This document shows, piece by piece, positions 26,229-35,124 of a DNA stretch of 64,000 nucleotides. The stretch's first letter is position 1; the number at the start of each line of letters is the position of its first letter. The notes under the pieces are model-generated. The model saw nothing but the letters and a program-made list of their open reading frames with translations, did not search any database and was not told the origin of the DNA. Where the stretch lies: positions 62,001-126,000 of the forward strand of contig NZ_JPUX01000002.1 in NCBI RefSeq assembly GCF_000738675.1, in the 5' to 3' direction. The position numbers were made by a program, and so were the translations under genes. The stretch comes from Serratia nematodiphila DZ0503SBS1. Its GTDB lineage: Bacteria > Pseudomonadota > Gammaproteobacteria > Enterobacterales > Enterobacteriaceae.

Positions 26229-26364
26229 GGAACAGCGCCTGAAAGAGATGCAAGCTTTCCACGAAGAGTGGTGGGAACAAAGGCGCCGCGAATGGCGTGA
26301 ACGCGGCGGCGTTGAAGCCAGTGAACCGCCCGCACGTGGCATCGATACCGAACTTTCATCCTGA
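26170..26364 (+). CDS. Small charged protein overlapping the preceding gene
   Basis: A 64-residue protein of unknown function. It is rich in Arg, Glu and Trp (QEEWWEQRRREW-like stretch at ~28-42), mostly helical by composition, and soluble. The ATG at 26170 follows AAAGGACGGCCTCT. It overlaps the 3' end of the 175-residue gene by 59 bases in another frame. Compact charged partners coupled to a larger gene occur in toxin-antitoxin and toxin-immunity pairs, but nothing specific proves this. It could also be an independent small gene. Confidence 0.5.
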   Translation: MSSKSRVTPIASHTYQQHVKEQRLKEMQAFHEEWWEQRRREWRERGGVEASEPPARGIDTELSS

Positions 26365-26377
26365 TCCCGCTTCGTTC

Positions 26378-27148
26378 TTATTCCTCTTCTCCCGCCGTCA
26401 GCAATGCAATCCCCGCGTGCTCAATGGCCTCCCGCGCGGCGGCGGGCAACCCCTCGTCGGTAATGACGGCGTCAAAGGCGGCGATCGGCAGCGCCAGGTA
26501 AGTCGCGACCTTGCCGTATTTGGACGTATCGCTGAGCAGAATGCGGCGGCGGCTGGCCTCGACGATGGCCTTCTTCACCATCACCTTGTCTTCGTTCGGC
26601 GTCGACAGGCCGCGCATGCTCCACGAAGAGGCGGAGATGAACGCCAGATCGATAAACAGACCGCGCAGCGCCTGCGCCGCCGCTTCGCCGACGCAGGAGC
26701 GGTTTTCCCGGCACACGGTGCCGCCGGTGTGGATGATTCGGCACTGGCTGTGTTCGATCAGGAAGCCGGCGATGACAAAGTCGTTGGTCACTACCGTCAA
26801 ATCGTCACGTTCACCGATCTGTTTCGCCAGCGCCAGCGTGGTGGTGCCGGCATCCAGATAGATACAGCTGTTGGCGGGAATTTGCCGCGCCGCCAGCCGG
26901 CCAATGGCGATTTTCTGCCGGCCGAACATCCCCTCTTTGGCCTGGTGCGAAGGTTCGCTCGCCACCCGCTCGGGCGCCTGCACGCCGCCCGAGACCGACT
27001 GCACCGAGCCCTGTTCCTCCAGTTTTTGCAAATCACGGCGGATCGTCATGTGCGACACCCCCAGCCGTTCGGTCAGCTCGGCAATGCTGACGACGCCGCG
27101 TTCGGATACCAGCGCAAGAATTTGTTGATGGCGTTCTACAGGTATCAC
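26378..27148 (-). CDS. DeoR/GlpR-family repressor of the tetronate operon (YgbI-like)
   Basis: A 256-residue regulator. The N-terminal HTH runs through ERHQQILALVSERGVVSIAELTERLGVSHMTIRRDLQKLEEQG, the DeoR signature. The C-terminal sugar-phosphate-isomerase-like sensor has YLDAGTTTLALAKQI, VVTNDF and LLSDTSKYGK. It is divergent from ltnD across 283 bases and matches the place of ygbI in E. coli, so it most likely represses ltnD-otnK-otnC-otnI-permease until a sugar-acid phosphate binds. The inducer is not shown by the sequence. Confidence 0.88.
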   Translation of the reverse strand: MIPVERHQQILALVSERGVVSIAELTERLGVSHMTIRRDLQKLEEQGSVQSVSGGVQAPERVASEPSHQAKEGMFGRQKIAIGRLAARQIPANSCIYLDAGTTTLALAKQIGERDDLTVVTNDFVIAGFLIEHSQCRIIHTGGTVCRENRSCVGEAAAQALRGLFIDLAFISASSWSMRGLSTPNEDKVMVKKAIVEASRRRILLSDTSKYGKVATYLALPIAAFDAVITDEGLPAAAREAIEHAGIALLTAGEEE

Positions 27149-27431
27149 GGTTCCCTCTCGTTGCTGCGGTGATAATAATTGTGATTTTACGTCAATTTTC
27201 GTTCGCCGATAGCCCTAATTTTTCGCGGCGTGACGGCGCACGCAGTTAGGCCAGGTAAACATAAACTTATTTAAAAACAGAATAGTAATGTTAATTCAGG
27301 CCAGAAATCAGACGAAAAATCCGTTTCACATATTGTTAATTATTGTGATATCGATCGCGGATAAACCGTCGTCAAGCGCTTACATTTAACACAACAAAAC
27401 AAATTATCACTAAAATTAACAGGAGTGCAGT
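27149..27431. promoter_or_regulatory. Divergent control region of the tetronate cluster
   Basis: AT-rich gap between the DeoR repressor gene and ltnD. Two similar segments, ATAATTGTGATT near 27175 and TAATTATTGTGATAT near 27337, carry TGTGAT half-sites that could serve CRP or the repressor. Neither has a full CRP palindrome. Confidence 0.45.
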
Positions 27432-28346
27432 ATGACACACCCAGGGAATTATGCCGTCTGCATCATCGGACTGGGCGCGATGGGCATGGGCGCGGCGCGT
27501 TCGTGCCTTCGCGCCGGATTGGCCACCTACGGGGCGGACCTGAATCCGCAGGCGCTGGCGACGCTGCAGCAGGCCGGCGCGCAACAAGCGTCTACCAGCG
27601 CGTGCGACTTCGCGGCCGAGTTGGACGCCGTGCTGCTGCTGGTGGTGAACGCCGTCCAAGTGAAACAGATCCTGTTCGGCGAACAAGGCCTGGCGCCAAA
27701 GCTCAAGCCAGGCACTGCGGTGATGGTCTCTTCGACCATTTCCGCCGATGACGCCAAACAGATCGAGCAACGGCTGCTGGACTACGGGCTACCGATGCCG
27801 GACGCGCCGGTTTCCGGCGGAGCGGCCAAGGCGGAGGAAGGCCAGATGACGGTGATGGCCGCCGGCGCCGACGCCACCTTCGAGCGTCTGCAACCCGTGC
27901 TGGACGCCATCGCCGGCAAGGTTTATCGCATCGGCGAGACCATCGGTCTGGGCGCGACGGTAAAAATCATCCACCAGCTGTTGGCCGGCGTGCACATCGC
28001 CGCCGGAGCGGAAGCCATGGCGTTGGCCGCCCGCGCCGGCATCCCGCTGGACGTGATGTACGACGTGGTCACCCACGCCGCCGGCAACTCCTGGATGTTC
28101 GAAAATCGCATGCGCCACGTGGTCGACGGCGACTATACGCCCAAATCGGCGGTGGATATCTTCGTCAAGGATCTGGGGCTGGTGGCGGATACCGCCAGGG
28201 CGCTGCACTTCCCGCTGCCGCTGGCCTCCACCGCTTTCACCATGTTTACCGCCGCCAGCAACGCCGGTTACGGTAAAGAAGACGACAGTGCGGTAATCAA
28301 AATCTTTGCCGGCATCGATCTGCCGCAAAAAAAGGAGGCGCTCTGA
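27432..28346 (+). CDS. ltnD: L-threonate dehydrogenase
   Basis: A 304-residue beta-hydroxyacid dehydrogenase (YgbJ). It oxidises L-threonate to 2-oxo-tetronate with NAD+. The nucleotide fold IIGLGAMGMGAARSCLRAG is at the N-terminus, the substrate loop PVSGGAAKAEEGQMTVM at ~120, and the catalytic lysine in GLGATVKIIHQLLAGVHI near 180. AACAGGAGTG supplies the ribosome site. It is first in a tight operon; its TGA shares one base with the otnK start. Identification rests on likeness and the complete pathway that follows. Confidence 0.93.
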   Translation: MTHPGNYAVCIIGLGAMGMGAARSCLRAGLATYGADLNPQALATLQQAGAQQASTSACDFAAELDAVLLLVVNAVQVKQILFGEQGLAPKLKPGTAVMVSSTISADDAKQIEQRLLDYGLPMPDAPVSGGAAKAEEGQMTVMAAGADATFERLQPVLDAIAGKVYRIGETIGLGATVKIIHQLLAGVHIAAGAEAMALAARAGIPLDVMYDVVTHAAGNSWMFENRMRHVVDGDYTPKSAVDIFVKDLGLVADTARALHFPLPLASTAFTMFTAASNAGYGKEDDSAVIKIFAGIDLPQKKEAL

Positions 28347-29605
28347 TGCTGCTTGGCGTAATCGCGGATGACTTTACCGGCGCGACCGACATCGCCAGTT
28401 TTCTGGTGCAAAACGGCCTGCCGACGGTGCAGCTGAACGGCGTGCCGCAGGACGAAACGCAGGTAAACGCACAGGCGGCGGTCATCAGCCTGAAATCGCG
28501 TTCCTGCCCGGCAGAACAGGCGGTCGAACTGTCGTTGCAAGCCCTGGCCTGGTTGCAAAAACAGGGCTGCCGCCAGTTCTACTTCAAATACTGCTCCACT
28601 TTCGACAGCACCGCACAGGGCAATATCGGCCCGGTGACCGACGCCCTGCTCACTGCGCTGGGGGAAAATTTCACGGTTGTCTCACCGGCGTTGCCGGTAA
28701 ACGGCCGCACGGTCTATCAGGGCCACCTGTTCGTCGGGGAACAGCTGCTGTCTGAATCCGGCATGCGTCATCACCCGGTCACGCCGATGACCGACAGCAA
28801 CCTGCTGCGCCTGATGGAATCCCAGGCCGCCGGGCGCTGCGGGCTGGTGACGGCGGCGGAAATGGATCGCGGCGCCGAGGCGGTCAGCGAGAAGCTGCGC
28901 CAATTGGCGCAGGAAGGCGTGCGCTACGCGGTGCTGGATACGCTCAACGAGCGGCATCTGCTCATTCAGGGTGAAGCGTTGAAAACGATGAAGCTGGTGA
29001 CCGGCGGTTCGGGCCTGGCGATCGGTCTGGCGCGGCAATGGGCGCAAAGCGGCGCTCGTTCGGCAGAGGCAGCCGGCGCGCCGCAGGGGGAAAAGGCAGC
29101 AGTGCTGTCGGGCTCGTGTTCTGTGATGACTAACCGGCAGGTGGCGCACTACCGCGAGCGCGCTTCGGCGCAGGCCATCGATATCGGCCGTTGCCTCGAA
29201 CCACAGGCACGCGCCGCCTACGCCGCCGAGTTGGCGCACTGGGCGCAGCATCACGCCGGGGAGGCGCTTGCCCCGCTGATCTACGCCACTGCGCCGCCGG
29301 AAGCGCTGCAGCAAACGCAACGGCAGCACGGTGGCGCCGCCAGCGAGGCGGTGGAAGCGCTGTTCGCCGAATTGGTGGTGCAACTGCACCGGTTGGGATT
29401 CAGCCGCTTTATCGTCGCCGGCGGCGAAACCTCCGGCGTGGTCACGCAGGCGCTGGGCATTCGCGGCTTCCATATTGGCCCCGGTATTTCTCCCGGCGTT
29501 CCCTGGGTGCGCGCCAGCGATCGGGCGATTTCCCTGGCGCTGAAATCAGGCAATTTTGGCGATGAAGCCTTCTTCTCGCGCGCGCAAACGGAGTTTCCAG
29601 TATGA
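28346..29605 (+). CDS. otnK: 3-oxo-tetronate kinase
   Basis: A 419-residue DUF1537-type four-carbon acid sugar kinase (YgbK). It phosphorylates 3-oxo-tetronate at C4. The N-terminal domain starts LLGVIADDFTGATDIASFLVQNGLPT, and the ATP-binding half has FIVAGGETSGVVTQALG and GPGISPGVPW near the end. Normal family length. The start overlaps ltnD by one base and the stop overlaps otnC by four (ATGA), which suggests translational coupling. Confidence 0.94.
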   Translation: MLLGVIADDFTGATDIASFLVQNGLPTVQLNGVPQDETQVNAQAAVISLKSRSCPAEQAVELSLQALAWLQKQGCRQFYFKYCSTFDSTAQGNIGPVTDALLTALGENFTVVSPALPVNGRTVYQGHLFVGEQLLSESGMRHHPVTPMTDSNLLRLMESQAAGRCGLVTAAEMDRGAEAVSEKLRQLAQEGVRYAVLDTLNERHLLIQGEALKTMKLVTGGSGLAIGLARQWAQSGARSAEAAGAPQGEKAAVLSGSCSVMTNRQVAHYRERASAQAIDIGRCLEPQARAAYAAELAHWAQHHAGEALAPLIYATAPPEALQQTQRQHGGAASEAVEALFAELVVQLHRLGFSRFIVAGGETSGVVTQALGIRGFHIGPGISPGVPWVRASDRAISLALKSGNFGDEAFFSRAQTEFPV

Positions 29606-30234
29606 GCATGACGACCGAACAGCAAGCGCGCGAAGAGATGGTGCGTCTCGGCGCCTCGTTTTTTCAACGCGGTTACGCCACTGGTTCCGCCGGCAACCTC
29701 TCGCTGTTGCTGCCGGACGGCGCGCTGCTGGCGACGCCGACCGGCTCTTGCCTGGGCGAGCTGCAGGCCGATCGCCTGTCTAAAGTGAGCCTGAACGGCG
29801 ACTGGCTGTCCGGCGACAAGCCGTCGAAAGAGATCAGCTTTCACCGAGCGCTGTATCTGAACAATCCGGAATGCAAAGCGGTGGTGCACCTGCATTGCAC
29901 CTACCTCACGGCGCTCTCTTGCCTGCAAGGGCTGGACGTCGACAACGCCATCAAACCGTTCACCCCCTATGTGGTGATGCGCGTCGGCAAGGTGCCGGTG
30001 GTGCCCTACTATCGCCCTGGCGACGAAAGGCTGGCGCAGGATCTGGCGCGCCTGGCGCCGGCCCACCGCGCCTTTTTACTGGCCAACCACGGGCCGGTGG
30101 TGACCGGTAAAGACCTGCGAGCGGCGGCGGACAATACCGAAGAGATGGAAGATGCGGCGCGGCTGATCTTCACCCTCGGCGATCGTCCGATCCGCTATTT
30201 GACCGATGATGAAATTGCCGAATTACGGAGCTGA
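29602..30234 (+). CDS. otnC: 3-oxo-tetronate 4-phosphate decarboxylase
   Basis: A 210-residue class II aldolase-fold enzyme (YgbL) that decarboxylates 3-oxo-tetronate 4-phosphate to dihydroxyacetone phosphate. The fold shows RGYATGSAGNLSLLL, the zinc-binding VVHLHCTYLTAL and FLLANHGPVV. Length agrees with the family. It lies between otnK (four-base overlap) and otnI (three-base gap). Confidence 0.94.
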   Translation: MSMTTEQQAREEMVRLGASFFQRGYATGSAGNLSLLLPDGALLATPTGSCLGELQADRLSKVSLNGDWLSGDKPSKEISFHRALYLNNPECKAVVHLHCTYLTALSCLQGLDVDNAIKPFTPYVVMRVGKVPVVPYYRPGDERLAQDLARLAPAHRAFLLANHGPVVTGKDLRAAADNTEEMEDAARLIFTLGDRPIRYLTDDEIAELRS

Positions 30235-30237
30235 CCC

Positions 30238-31014
30238 ATGCCTAAATTTGCCGCCAATTTATCGATGATGTTTAACGAAGTGCCGTTCCTCGAGCGCTTC
30301 GCTGCCGCTGCCGAACAAGGCTTCAGCGCGGTGGAATTCCTGTTCCCTTACGAGCATCCCGCTGAGCTGTTGGCCGAAAAGCTGCGCGAGCACGGCCTGC
30401 AACAGGTGCTGTTCAATACCGCGCCCGGCGATGTCGCCGCCGGCGAATGGGGGTTGGCGGCGCTGCCGGGCCGCGAGCAAGATGCGCGCGCTGATATCGA
30501 TCGCGCGCTGGCCTACGCCATCGCCCTTTCCTGTCCCTGCGTGCACCTGATGGCCGGCGTGGTGCCCGCGGGCGCGGATCGGCAACGTTATCTCGACACC
30601 TTTATCGCCAATGCGCGCTATGCCGCCGACGCCTTCGCCCCGCACGGCGTCAAGGTGCTGATCGAAGCGCTCAGCCCACCGGTCAAGCCCGACTACCTGT
30701 TCGCCAGTCAACATCAGGCGGCGGAGGTGGTGACGGCGATCGAGAGACCGAACGTGTTCATTCAGTTCGACTTTTTCCACGCGCAGTTAGTGGGCGGCAA
30801 TATCAGCGGGCTGCTGGAGACGCTGGCCGGGCGCTACGCGCATATCCAGATAGCCTCGGTGCCGGATCGTCACGAACCGGACGAGGGCGAACTGAATTAC
30901 CCATGGCTGTTCGACAGGCTGGATGCGCTCGGCTATCAGGGCTGGATAGGTTGCGAATACCGGCCGCGCGGCGACACCGCCGCCGGGCTCGGCTGGCTGA
31001 AGCCTTACCGCTAA
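30238..31014 (+). CDS. otnI: 2-oxo-tetronate isomerase
   Basis: A 258-residue TIM-barrel protein of the hydroxypyruvate isomerase type (YgbM). It interconverts 2-oxo-tetronate and 3-oxo-tetronate, linking LtnD to OtnK. Visible are [22 protein letters not shown] at the start, the metal-ligand stretch VLIEALSPP, and [12 protein letters not shown] with [13 protein letters not shown] further on. A GGAG ribosome site overlaps the otnC stop. Confidence 0.94.
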   Translation: MPKFAANLSMMFNEVPFLERFAAAAEQGFSAVEFLFPYEHPAELLAEKLREHGLQQVLFNTAPGDVAAGEWGLAALPGREQDARADIDRALAYAIALSCPCVHLMAGVVPAGADRQRYLDTFIANARYAADAFAPHGVKVLIEALSPPVKPDYLFASQHQAAEVVTAIERPNVFIQFDFFHAQLVGGNISGLLETLAGRYAHIQIASVPDRHEPDEGELNYPWLFDRLDALGYQGWIGCEYRPRGDTAAGLGWLKPYR

Positions 31015-31063
31015 CGTCGCACGCCGACACCAGGAAAACGATTTTATAACAATGAAACGCACC

Positions 31064-31097
31064 CGTATCGCCACGCGGCGATCGCGGTGCCCAACGC
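31064..31097 (+). other. Imperfect stem-loop between otnI and the permease gene
   Basis: GCACC and ATCGCC arms pair with GGCGAT and GGTGC across a three-base internal mismatch. No U-run follows. It may separate expression of the catabolic enzymes from the permease. Confidence 0.35.
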
Positions 31098-31120
31098 TTA
31101 CCCAACGAAAGGCTTTTTTC

Positions 31121-32491
31121 ATGTCTACCTCTCTGCTGTTGCTGATTGCCGTACTCGGCGTGGTGCTGCTGTTATTGATGGTGATTAAGGCGAAGGTGCA
31201 ACCCTTTGTCGCGCTGTTGGTGGTCAGTCTGCTGGTGGCGTTGGCCAGCGGCATTCCGACCGGTGAAGTGATGAAAGTGATGACCGCCGGGATGGGCGGC
31301 GTGCTCGGCTCGGTAACCATCATCATCGGTCTGGGGGCGATGCTCGGGCGCATGATCGAACACTCGGGCGGCGCCGAGTCGCTGGCGCAACGTTTCAGCC
31401 AGGGGCTGGGGCCGAAACATACCGTCGCCGCGCTGACCCTCGCCGCATTTATCCTCGGCATTCCGGTCTTCTTCGATGTCGGCTTTATCATTCTGGCGCC
31501 GATTATTTACGGCTTCGCCAAGGTCGCCAAAGTGTCGCCGCTGAAGTTCGGCCTGCCGATGGCCGGCGTGATGTTGACGGTACACGTCGCGCTGCCGCCG
31601 CACCCCGGCCCGGTCGCCGCCGCCGGCCTGCTCAACGCCGACATCGGTTGGCTGACCATCATCGGCCTCGCGATCTGTATTCCGGTCGGCGCGATCGGCT
31701 ATTTCGCCGCCAACTACCTCAACCGCAAAACCTATCCGTTATCGATAGAGGTGCTGGAACAGCTGCAGCTGGCGGCGCCGGAGCCGCGGCCGGAAGGGCG
31801 AGCGCCGCTCAGCGATCGCATCAACCCGCCCGGCGCTGGCCTGGTGGCGGCGCTGATCGTCATCCCGATCGCCATCATCATGCTCGGCACCGTCTCCGCC
31901 ACGCTGTTGCCGGCAGGCTCGGCGCTGCGCGATGCGCTGTCGCTGCTGGGGTCGCCGGCGGTGGCGCTGATGATAGCCCTGCTGCTGGCCTTCTACTTCC
32001 TGGCGCTGCGCCGCGGCTGGAGCCTGCAACACACCGGTGACGTAATGGGCGCCGCGCTGCCGACCGCCGCGGTGGTGATCCTGGTGACCGGCGCGGGCGG
32101 CGTGTTCGGCAAGGTGCTGGTGGAATCCGGCGTCGGCAAGGCGCTGGCGGAAGTGCTGACGGCCATCGGCCTGCCGCTGGTGCCCGCCGCGTTTATCATT
32201 TCGCTGGCGCTGCGCGCTTCGCAGGGTTCCGCCACCGTGGCGATCCTGACCACCGGCGGCCTGTTGTCGGAAGCGGTCAGCGGGTTGAATCAGCTGCAGC
32301 TGGTGCTGGTGACGCTGGCGACCTGTTTTGGCGGGCTGGGGCTTTCCCACGTCAACGACTCCGGTTTTTGGATCGTCACGCGCTATCTGGGGCTGTCGGT
32401 GGCCGATGGCCTGAAGACCTGGACGGTGCTGACCACCCTGCTCGGCCTGAGCGGCTTTCTGTTCACCTGGCTGTTGTGGCTGGCGGTGTGA
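31121..32491 (+). CDS. GntP-family sugar-acid permease (YgbN-like)
   Basis: A 456-residue inner-membrane permease with about 12-14 hydrophobic helices. The GntP/GntT signature is clear: PHPGPVAAAGLLNADIGW, GSATVAILTTGGL and LSHVNDSGFWI near the end. I chose the ATG at 31121; the frame is open 69 bases further upstream but there the protein would start with an unlikely basic extension. As last gene of the ltnD-otn cluster, it most likely imports threonate or a related tetronate, though GntP-type proteins vary in substrate. Confidence 0.9.
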   Translation: MSTSLLLLIAVLGVVLLLLMVIKAKVQPFVALLVVSLLVALASGIPTGEVMKVMTAGMGGVLGSVTIIIGLGAMLGRMIEHSGGAESLAQRFSQGLGPKHTVAALTLAAFILGIPVFFDVGFIILAPIIYGFAKVAKVSPLKFGLPMAGVMLTVHVALPPHPGPVAAAGLLNADIGWLTIIGLAICIPVGAIGYFAANYLNRKTYPLSIEVLEQLQLAAPEPRPEGRAPLSDRINPPGAGLVAALIVIPIAIIMLGTVSATLLPAGSALRDALSLLGSPAVALMIALLLAFYFLALRRGWSLQHTGDVMGAALPTAAVVILVTGAGGVFGKVLVESGVGKALAEVLTAIGLPLVPAAFIISLALRASQGSATVAILTTGGLLSEAVSGLNQLQLVLVTLATCFGGLGLSHVNDSGFWIVTRYLGLSVADGLKTWTVLTTLLGLSGFLFTWLLWLAV

Positions 32492-32554
32492 TTTCTCTGG
32501 CATACTGAACGCCGTTGTTTTTCATCGCCTTTCACCCTGTGCAGGAGCAGCAAC

Positions 32555-33085
32555 ATGACCGTAATCAACACCGCGCCAACGCTTATCACCGAACGCCTGC
32601 GGCTGGACGCGCACACGCTGGACGACTTCGACTCGCTGGCCGCGCTGTGGGCCGATCCGCTGGTGGTGCGCTATATCGGCGGCACGCCGCGCGACCGGGA
32701 AGACTCCTGGGGGCGCCTGATGCGCTACGTCGGCCACTGGGCGCTGTTGGGATACGGGTATTGGGCGGTGCGTGACAAACAGAGCGGCGAGTATCTCGGC
32801 AGCATCGGCTTCTCCAACTTCCTGCGCGACATCACCCCGGCGCTCGACGCGCCGGAAATGGGCTGGACGCTGGTGAGCTCGGCGCACGGCAAAGGCTACG
32901 CCACCGAGGCGCTGCGGGCGGCGCTGGCCTGGGGTAAAACGCACCTGCCTGGCAAGCAAACCGTCTGCATCATCTCACCGGAAAACCAGGCTTCGCTGGC
33001 GCTGGCGAAAAAAGTCGGCTTTAGCGAAAGCCACCGCAGCGAGTATCACCAGAGCCCGATCGTCGTGATGCATTGCCCGCTTTGA
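32555..33085 (+). CDS. GNAT-family N-acetyltransferase (RimJ/RimL type)
   Basis: A 176-residue acetyltransferase. The opening TLITERLRLDAHTLDDFDSLAALWADPLVVRYIGG is typical of the RimJ/RimL subgroup. The acetyl-CoA site is AHGKGYATEALRAALAWG, followed by IISPENQASLALAKKVGF. AGGAGCAGCAAC precedes the ATG. It ends four bases before the convergent LysR gene. The substrate is unknown; relatives act on ribosomal proteins, amino acids or small amines. Confidence 0.85.
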   Translation: MTVINTAPTLITERLRLDAHTLDDFDSLAALWADPLVVRYIGGTPRDREDSWGRLMRYVGHWALLGYGYWAVRDKQSGEYLGSIGFSNFLRDITPALDAPEMGWTLVSSAHGKGYATEALRAALAWGKTHLPGKQTVCIISPENQASLALAKKVGFSESHRSEYHQSPIVVMHCPL

Positions 33086-33089
33086 ATGC

Positions 33090-33962
33090 CTAAGTGCGTT
33101 GCGCCGCCAACGCCGTCTGAATGAAGTTGTCCCGCAGCGCATCGGCGCGCTGCGGATCCCAGGCGATACCGACCTGCCACTCCGTCTCCTCGCCGCTCAG
33201 CGGTAAAATGTCGATGCCGGCCGGCGCGATATGCGTGATGCTGTGCGGCAGCAGCGCGACACCGACGCCGGCGGCAACCAGCGCCAGCAACGTCTGGATA
33301 TCGCCGGCCTGCTGCACCACGTTCGGCGTCAACCGGTGGGCGGCGATAAACCGCAGCGACTGATCGCTGAGCCCGCGCCCGCGTTTGGGAGTCAACTGCA
33401 ACAGCGGCAGCTGATTGAAACGCGCCATCAGATCGTCGGCGCGCAGCGCCAGCGCGCCCGGCGCGGCCAGCACCAACCGATCGCTCAGCAATGCCACGCC
33501 GCACAGCGGCGTATTGACCGGCAAGCGCACGAACCCCGCCTGCAACTCTCCCTGCAGCAACAGCTGATACTGGCGTTCCGACGGCAAGTCCTCCAGGCCG
33601 ATCGCCACCTCGGGAAACCGTTGGCGAAAGGCTGCCACCAGCTGCGGCGCCAGATGAAAGCTGGAAAGGCCAAACCCCAGCGCCAGCCGCCCCGCTTCCC
33701 CGAGCGCCACCCGCCGCGCGCGCCGCTGAAACTGCTGGTACTGCTCCACCAGCGCCTGCGCTTCCGGGTAGAGCCGCTGCCCGCCGGCGGTGAGCACCGC
33801 CCCCTGTCGGCCACGCTCGAACACTCGAACGCCGAGCTGGGTTTCCAGCGCCTGAATTTGCTTGCTCAGCGCCGGTTGGCTGATGCATAGCCGGCTCGCC
33901 GCCTGCCGATAGTTGCCCTGTTCAGCCAGCGCCACCAGGGCGCGCAGTTGTTTTATATCCAT
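33090..33962 (-). CDS. LysR-family regulator next to a nitrilase-type hydrolase
   Basis: A 290-residue regulator. The N-terminal winged HTH is MDIKQLRALVALAEQGNYRQAASRLCISQPALSKQIQALETQLGVRVFER, the standard LysR pattern. The remainder is the two-lobed effector domain. It is divergent from the C-N hydrolase gene across 91 bases that contain a LysR-type palindrome at 33992-34010, so it probably controls that gene and itself. The effector is unknown. Confidence 0.9.
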   Translation of the reverse strand: MDIKQLRALVALAEQGNYRQAASRLCISQPALSKQIQALETQLGVRVFERGRQGAVLTAGGQRLYPEAQALVEQYQQFQRRARRVALGEAGRLALGFGLSSFHLAPQLVAAFRQRFPEVAIGLEDLPSERQYQLLLQGELQAGFVRLPVNTPLCGVALLSDRLVLAAPGALALRADDLMARFNQLPLLQLTPKRGRGLSDQSLRFIAAHRLTPNVVQQAGDIQTLLALVAAGVGVALLPHSITHIAPAGIDILPLSGEETEWQVGIAWDPQRADALRDNFIQTALAAQRT

Positions 33963-33991
33963 TCCATTAGGTTATCGAATAGGGAATTTAA

Positions 33992-34010
33992 TTGATTATA
34001 CAGTAATCAA
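33992..34010. promoter_or_regulatory. Probable LysR operator
   Basis: TTGATTA-TACAG-TAATCAA is a perfect seven-base inverted repeat with a five-base centre, placed between the LysR gene and the hydrolase gene. A further TGTAATCAA half-site follows near 34020. Confidence 0.7.
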
Positions 34011-34053
34011 ACCACCTGCTGTAATCAACGCAGACCCTAATCGGAGAGACACC

Positions 34054-35034
34054 ATGACCATCTCATTACGCGCCGCCACGGTGCAATTCCAGCATCGCGC
34101 CAACGATAAGAATTACAACCTGTCGACTATCGAGCGCTTTATCGCTCAGGCGGCCGAGCAGCAGGTACAGCTGCTGGCCTTCCCGGAAATGTGTATCACC
34201 GGCTATTGGCACGTGCGCCATCTGTCCGCCGCCGAAGTGCGGGCGCTGGCGGAACCGATCGCGTCCAGCCCTTCGCTGGCGCGCATTCGCCCGCTGGCTG
34301 AGCGTTACAATATGGCGATCGGCGTCGGGCTGATCGAACTGGGCGACGACGGCCGTTGCTACAACGCCTACGCCGTATGCCTGCCGGACGGCGCGCTGCA
34401 TGTGCACCGTAAACTGCACGCCTTCGAACACCCGGCTATCGCTAGCGGCGATCGCTATACGGTGTTCGACACTCCCTGGGGCGTGCGCGTGGGCGTATTG
34501 ATCTGTTGGGACAACAATCTGGTGGAGAATGTGCGCGCGACGGCGCTGCTGGGCGCGGAGGTGTTGATGGCCCCGCACCAGACCGGCGGCACCCATTCGC
34601 GCAGCCCGCACGGCATGAAGCCGATCCCACAGGCGCTGTGGCAGCGGCGAGCGGAAGATCCGCAGGCGATAGAGGCCGCCTTTCGCGGCGAACACGGCCG
34701 CGGCTGGCTGATGCGCTGGCTGCCCTCGCGCGCTCATGACAACGGGCTGTTTTTGTTATTCAGCAACGGCGTGGGCCGCGATGACGATGAGGTACGCACA
34801 GGCAATGCGATGATCCTCGATCCCTACGGCCGCATCGTAGCGGAGACCTGGGCGGCGGAAGACCGGCTGGTCAGTGCCGATCTCGATCTGACGCTGATCC
34901 CGCTCAGTACCGGACGCCGCTGGATTTACGGACGCCGCCCCGAGCTGTACGGTTTACTGACCGAACCGCAAGGCTATGAGCGCGATGCCCGCAGCGCGCG
35001 CTTTTCGACGCAGCCTACGGGGCGCAGCGGCTAA
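34054..35034 (+). CDS. Carbon-nitrogen hydrolase (nitrilase superfamily)
   Basis: A 326-residue hydrolase. The start is the ATG at 34054 after CGGAGAG; the longer open frame runs back into the LysR gene. The catalytic triad is visible: Glu in LLAFPEMCITG, Lys in HVHRKLHAFEHP and Cys in VLICWDNN. Family members split amides, carbamoyl groups or nitriles, and C-terminal stretches such as GNAMILDPYGRIVAETW are standard. The substrate is not indicated. It is a single gene ending at a strong terminator, probably controlled by the divergent LysR protein. Confidence 0.87.
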   Translation: MTISLRAATVQFQHRANDKNYNLSTIERFIAQAAEQQVQLLAFPEMCITGYWHVRHLSAAEVRALAEPIASSPSLARIRPLAERYNMAIGVGLIELGDDGRCYNAYAVCLPDGALHVHRKLHAFEHPAIASGDRYTVFDTPWGVRVGVLICWDNNLVENVRATALLGAEVLMAPHQTGGTHSRSPHGMKPIPQALWQRRAEDPQAIEAAFRGEHGRGWLMRWLPSRAHDNGLFLLFSNGVGRDDDEVRTGNAMILDPYGRIVAETWAAEDRLVSADLDLTLIPLSTGRRWIYGRRPELYGLLTEPQGYERDARSARFSTQPTGRSG

Positions 35035-35044
35035 TGACAGATAA

Positions 35045-35074
35045 AAAAAATCCGCCCGAAGGCGGATTTTTTAT
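35045..35074. terminator. Bidirectional terminator between hydrolase and ompX
   Basis: A perfect twelve-base-pair stem AAAAAATCCGCC/GGCGGATTTTTT with CGAA loop, usable in both directions between convergent genes. Confidence 0.92.
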
Positions 35075-35124
35075 CCGCGCGGCAACCTGTGCCGCGCATT
35101 CACGCCCGCAGGCATGAAGAAATC

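Noticed and set aside
25579..26377. A prophage or insertion-sequence remnant
   Set aside because: The stretch is AT-rich but has no integrase, transposase, terminal inverted repeats or target duplication that I can see.
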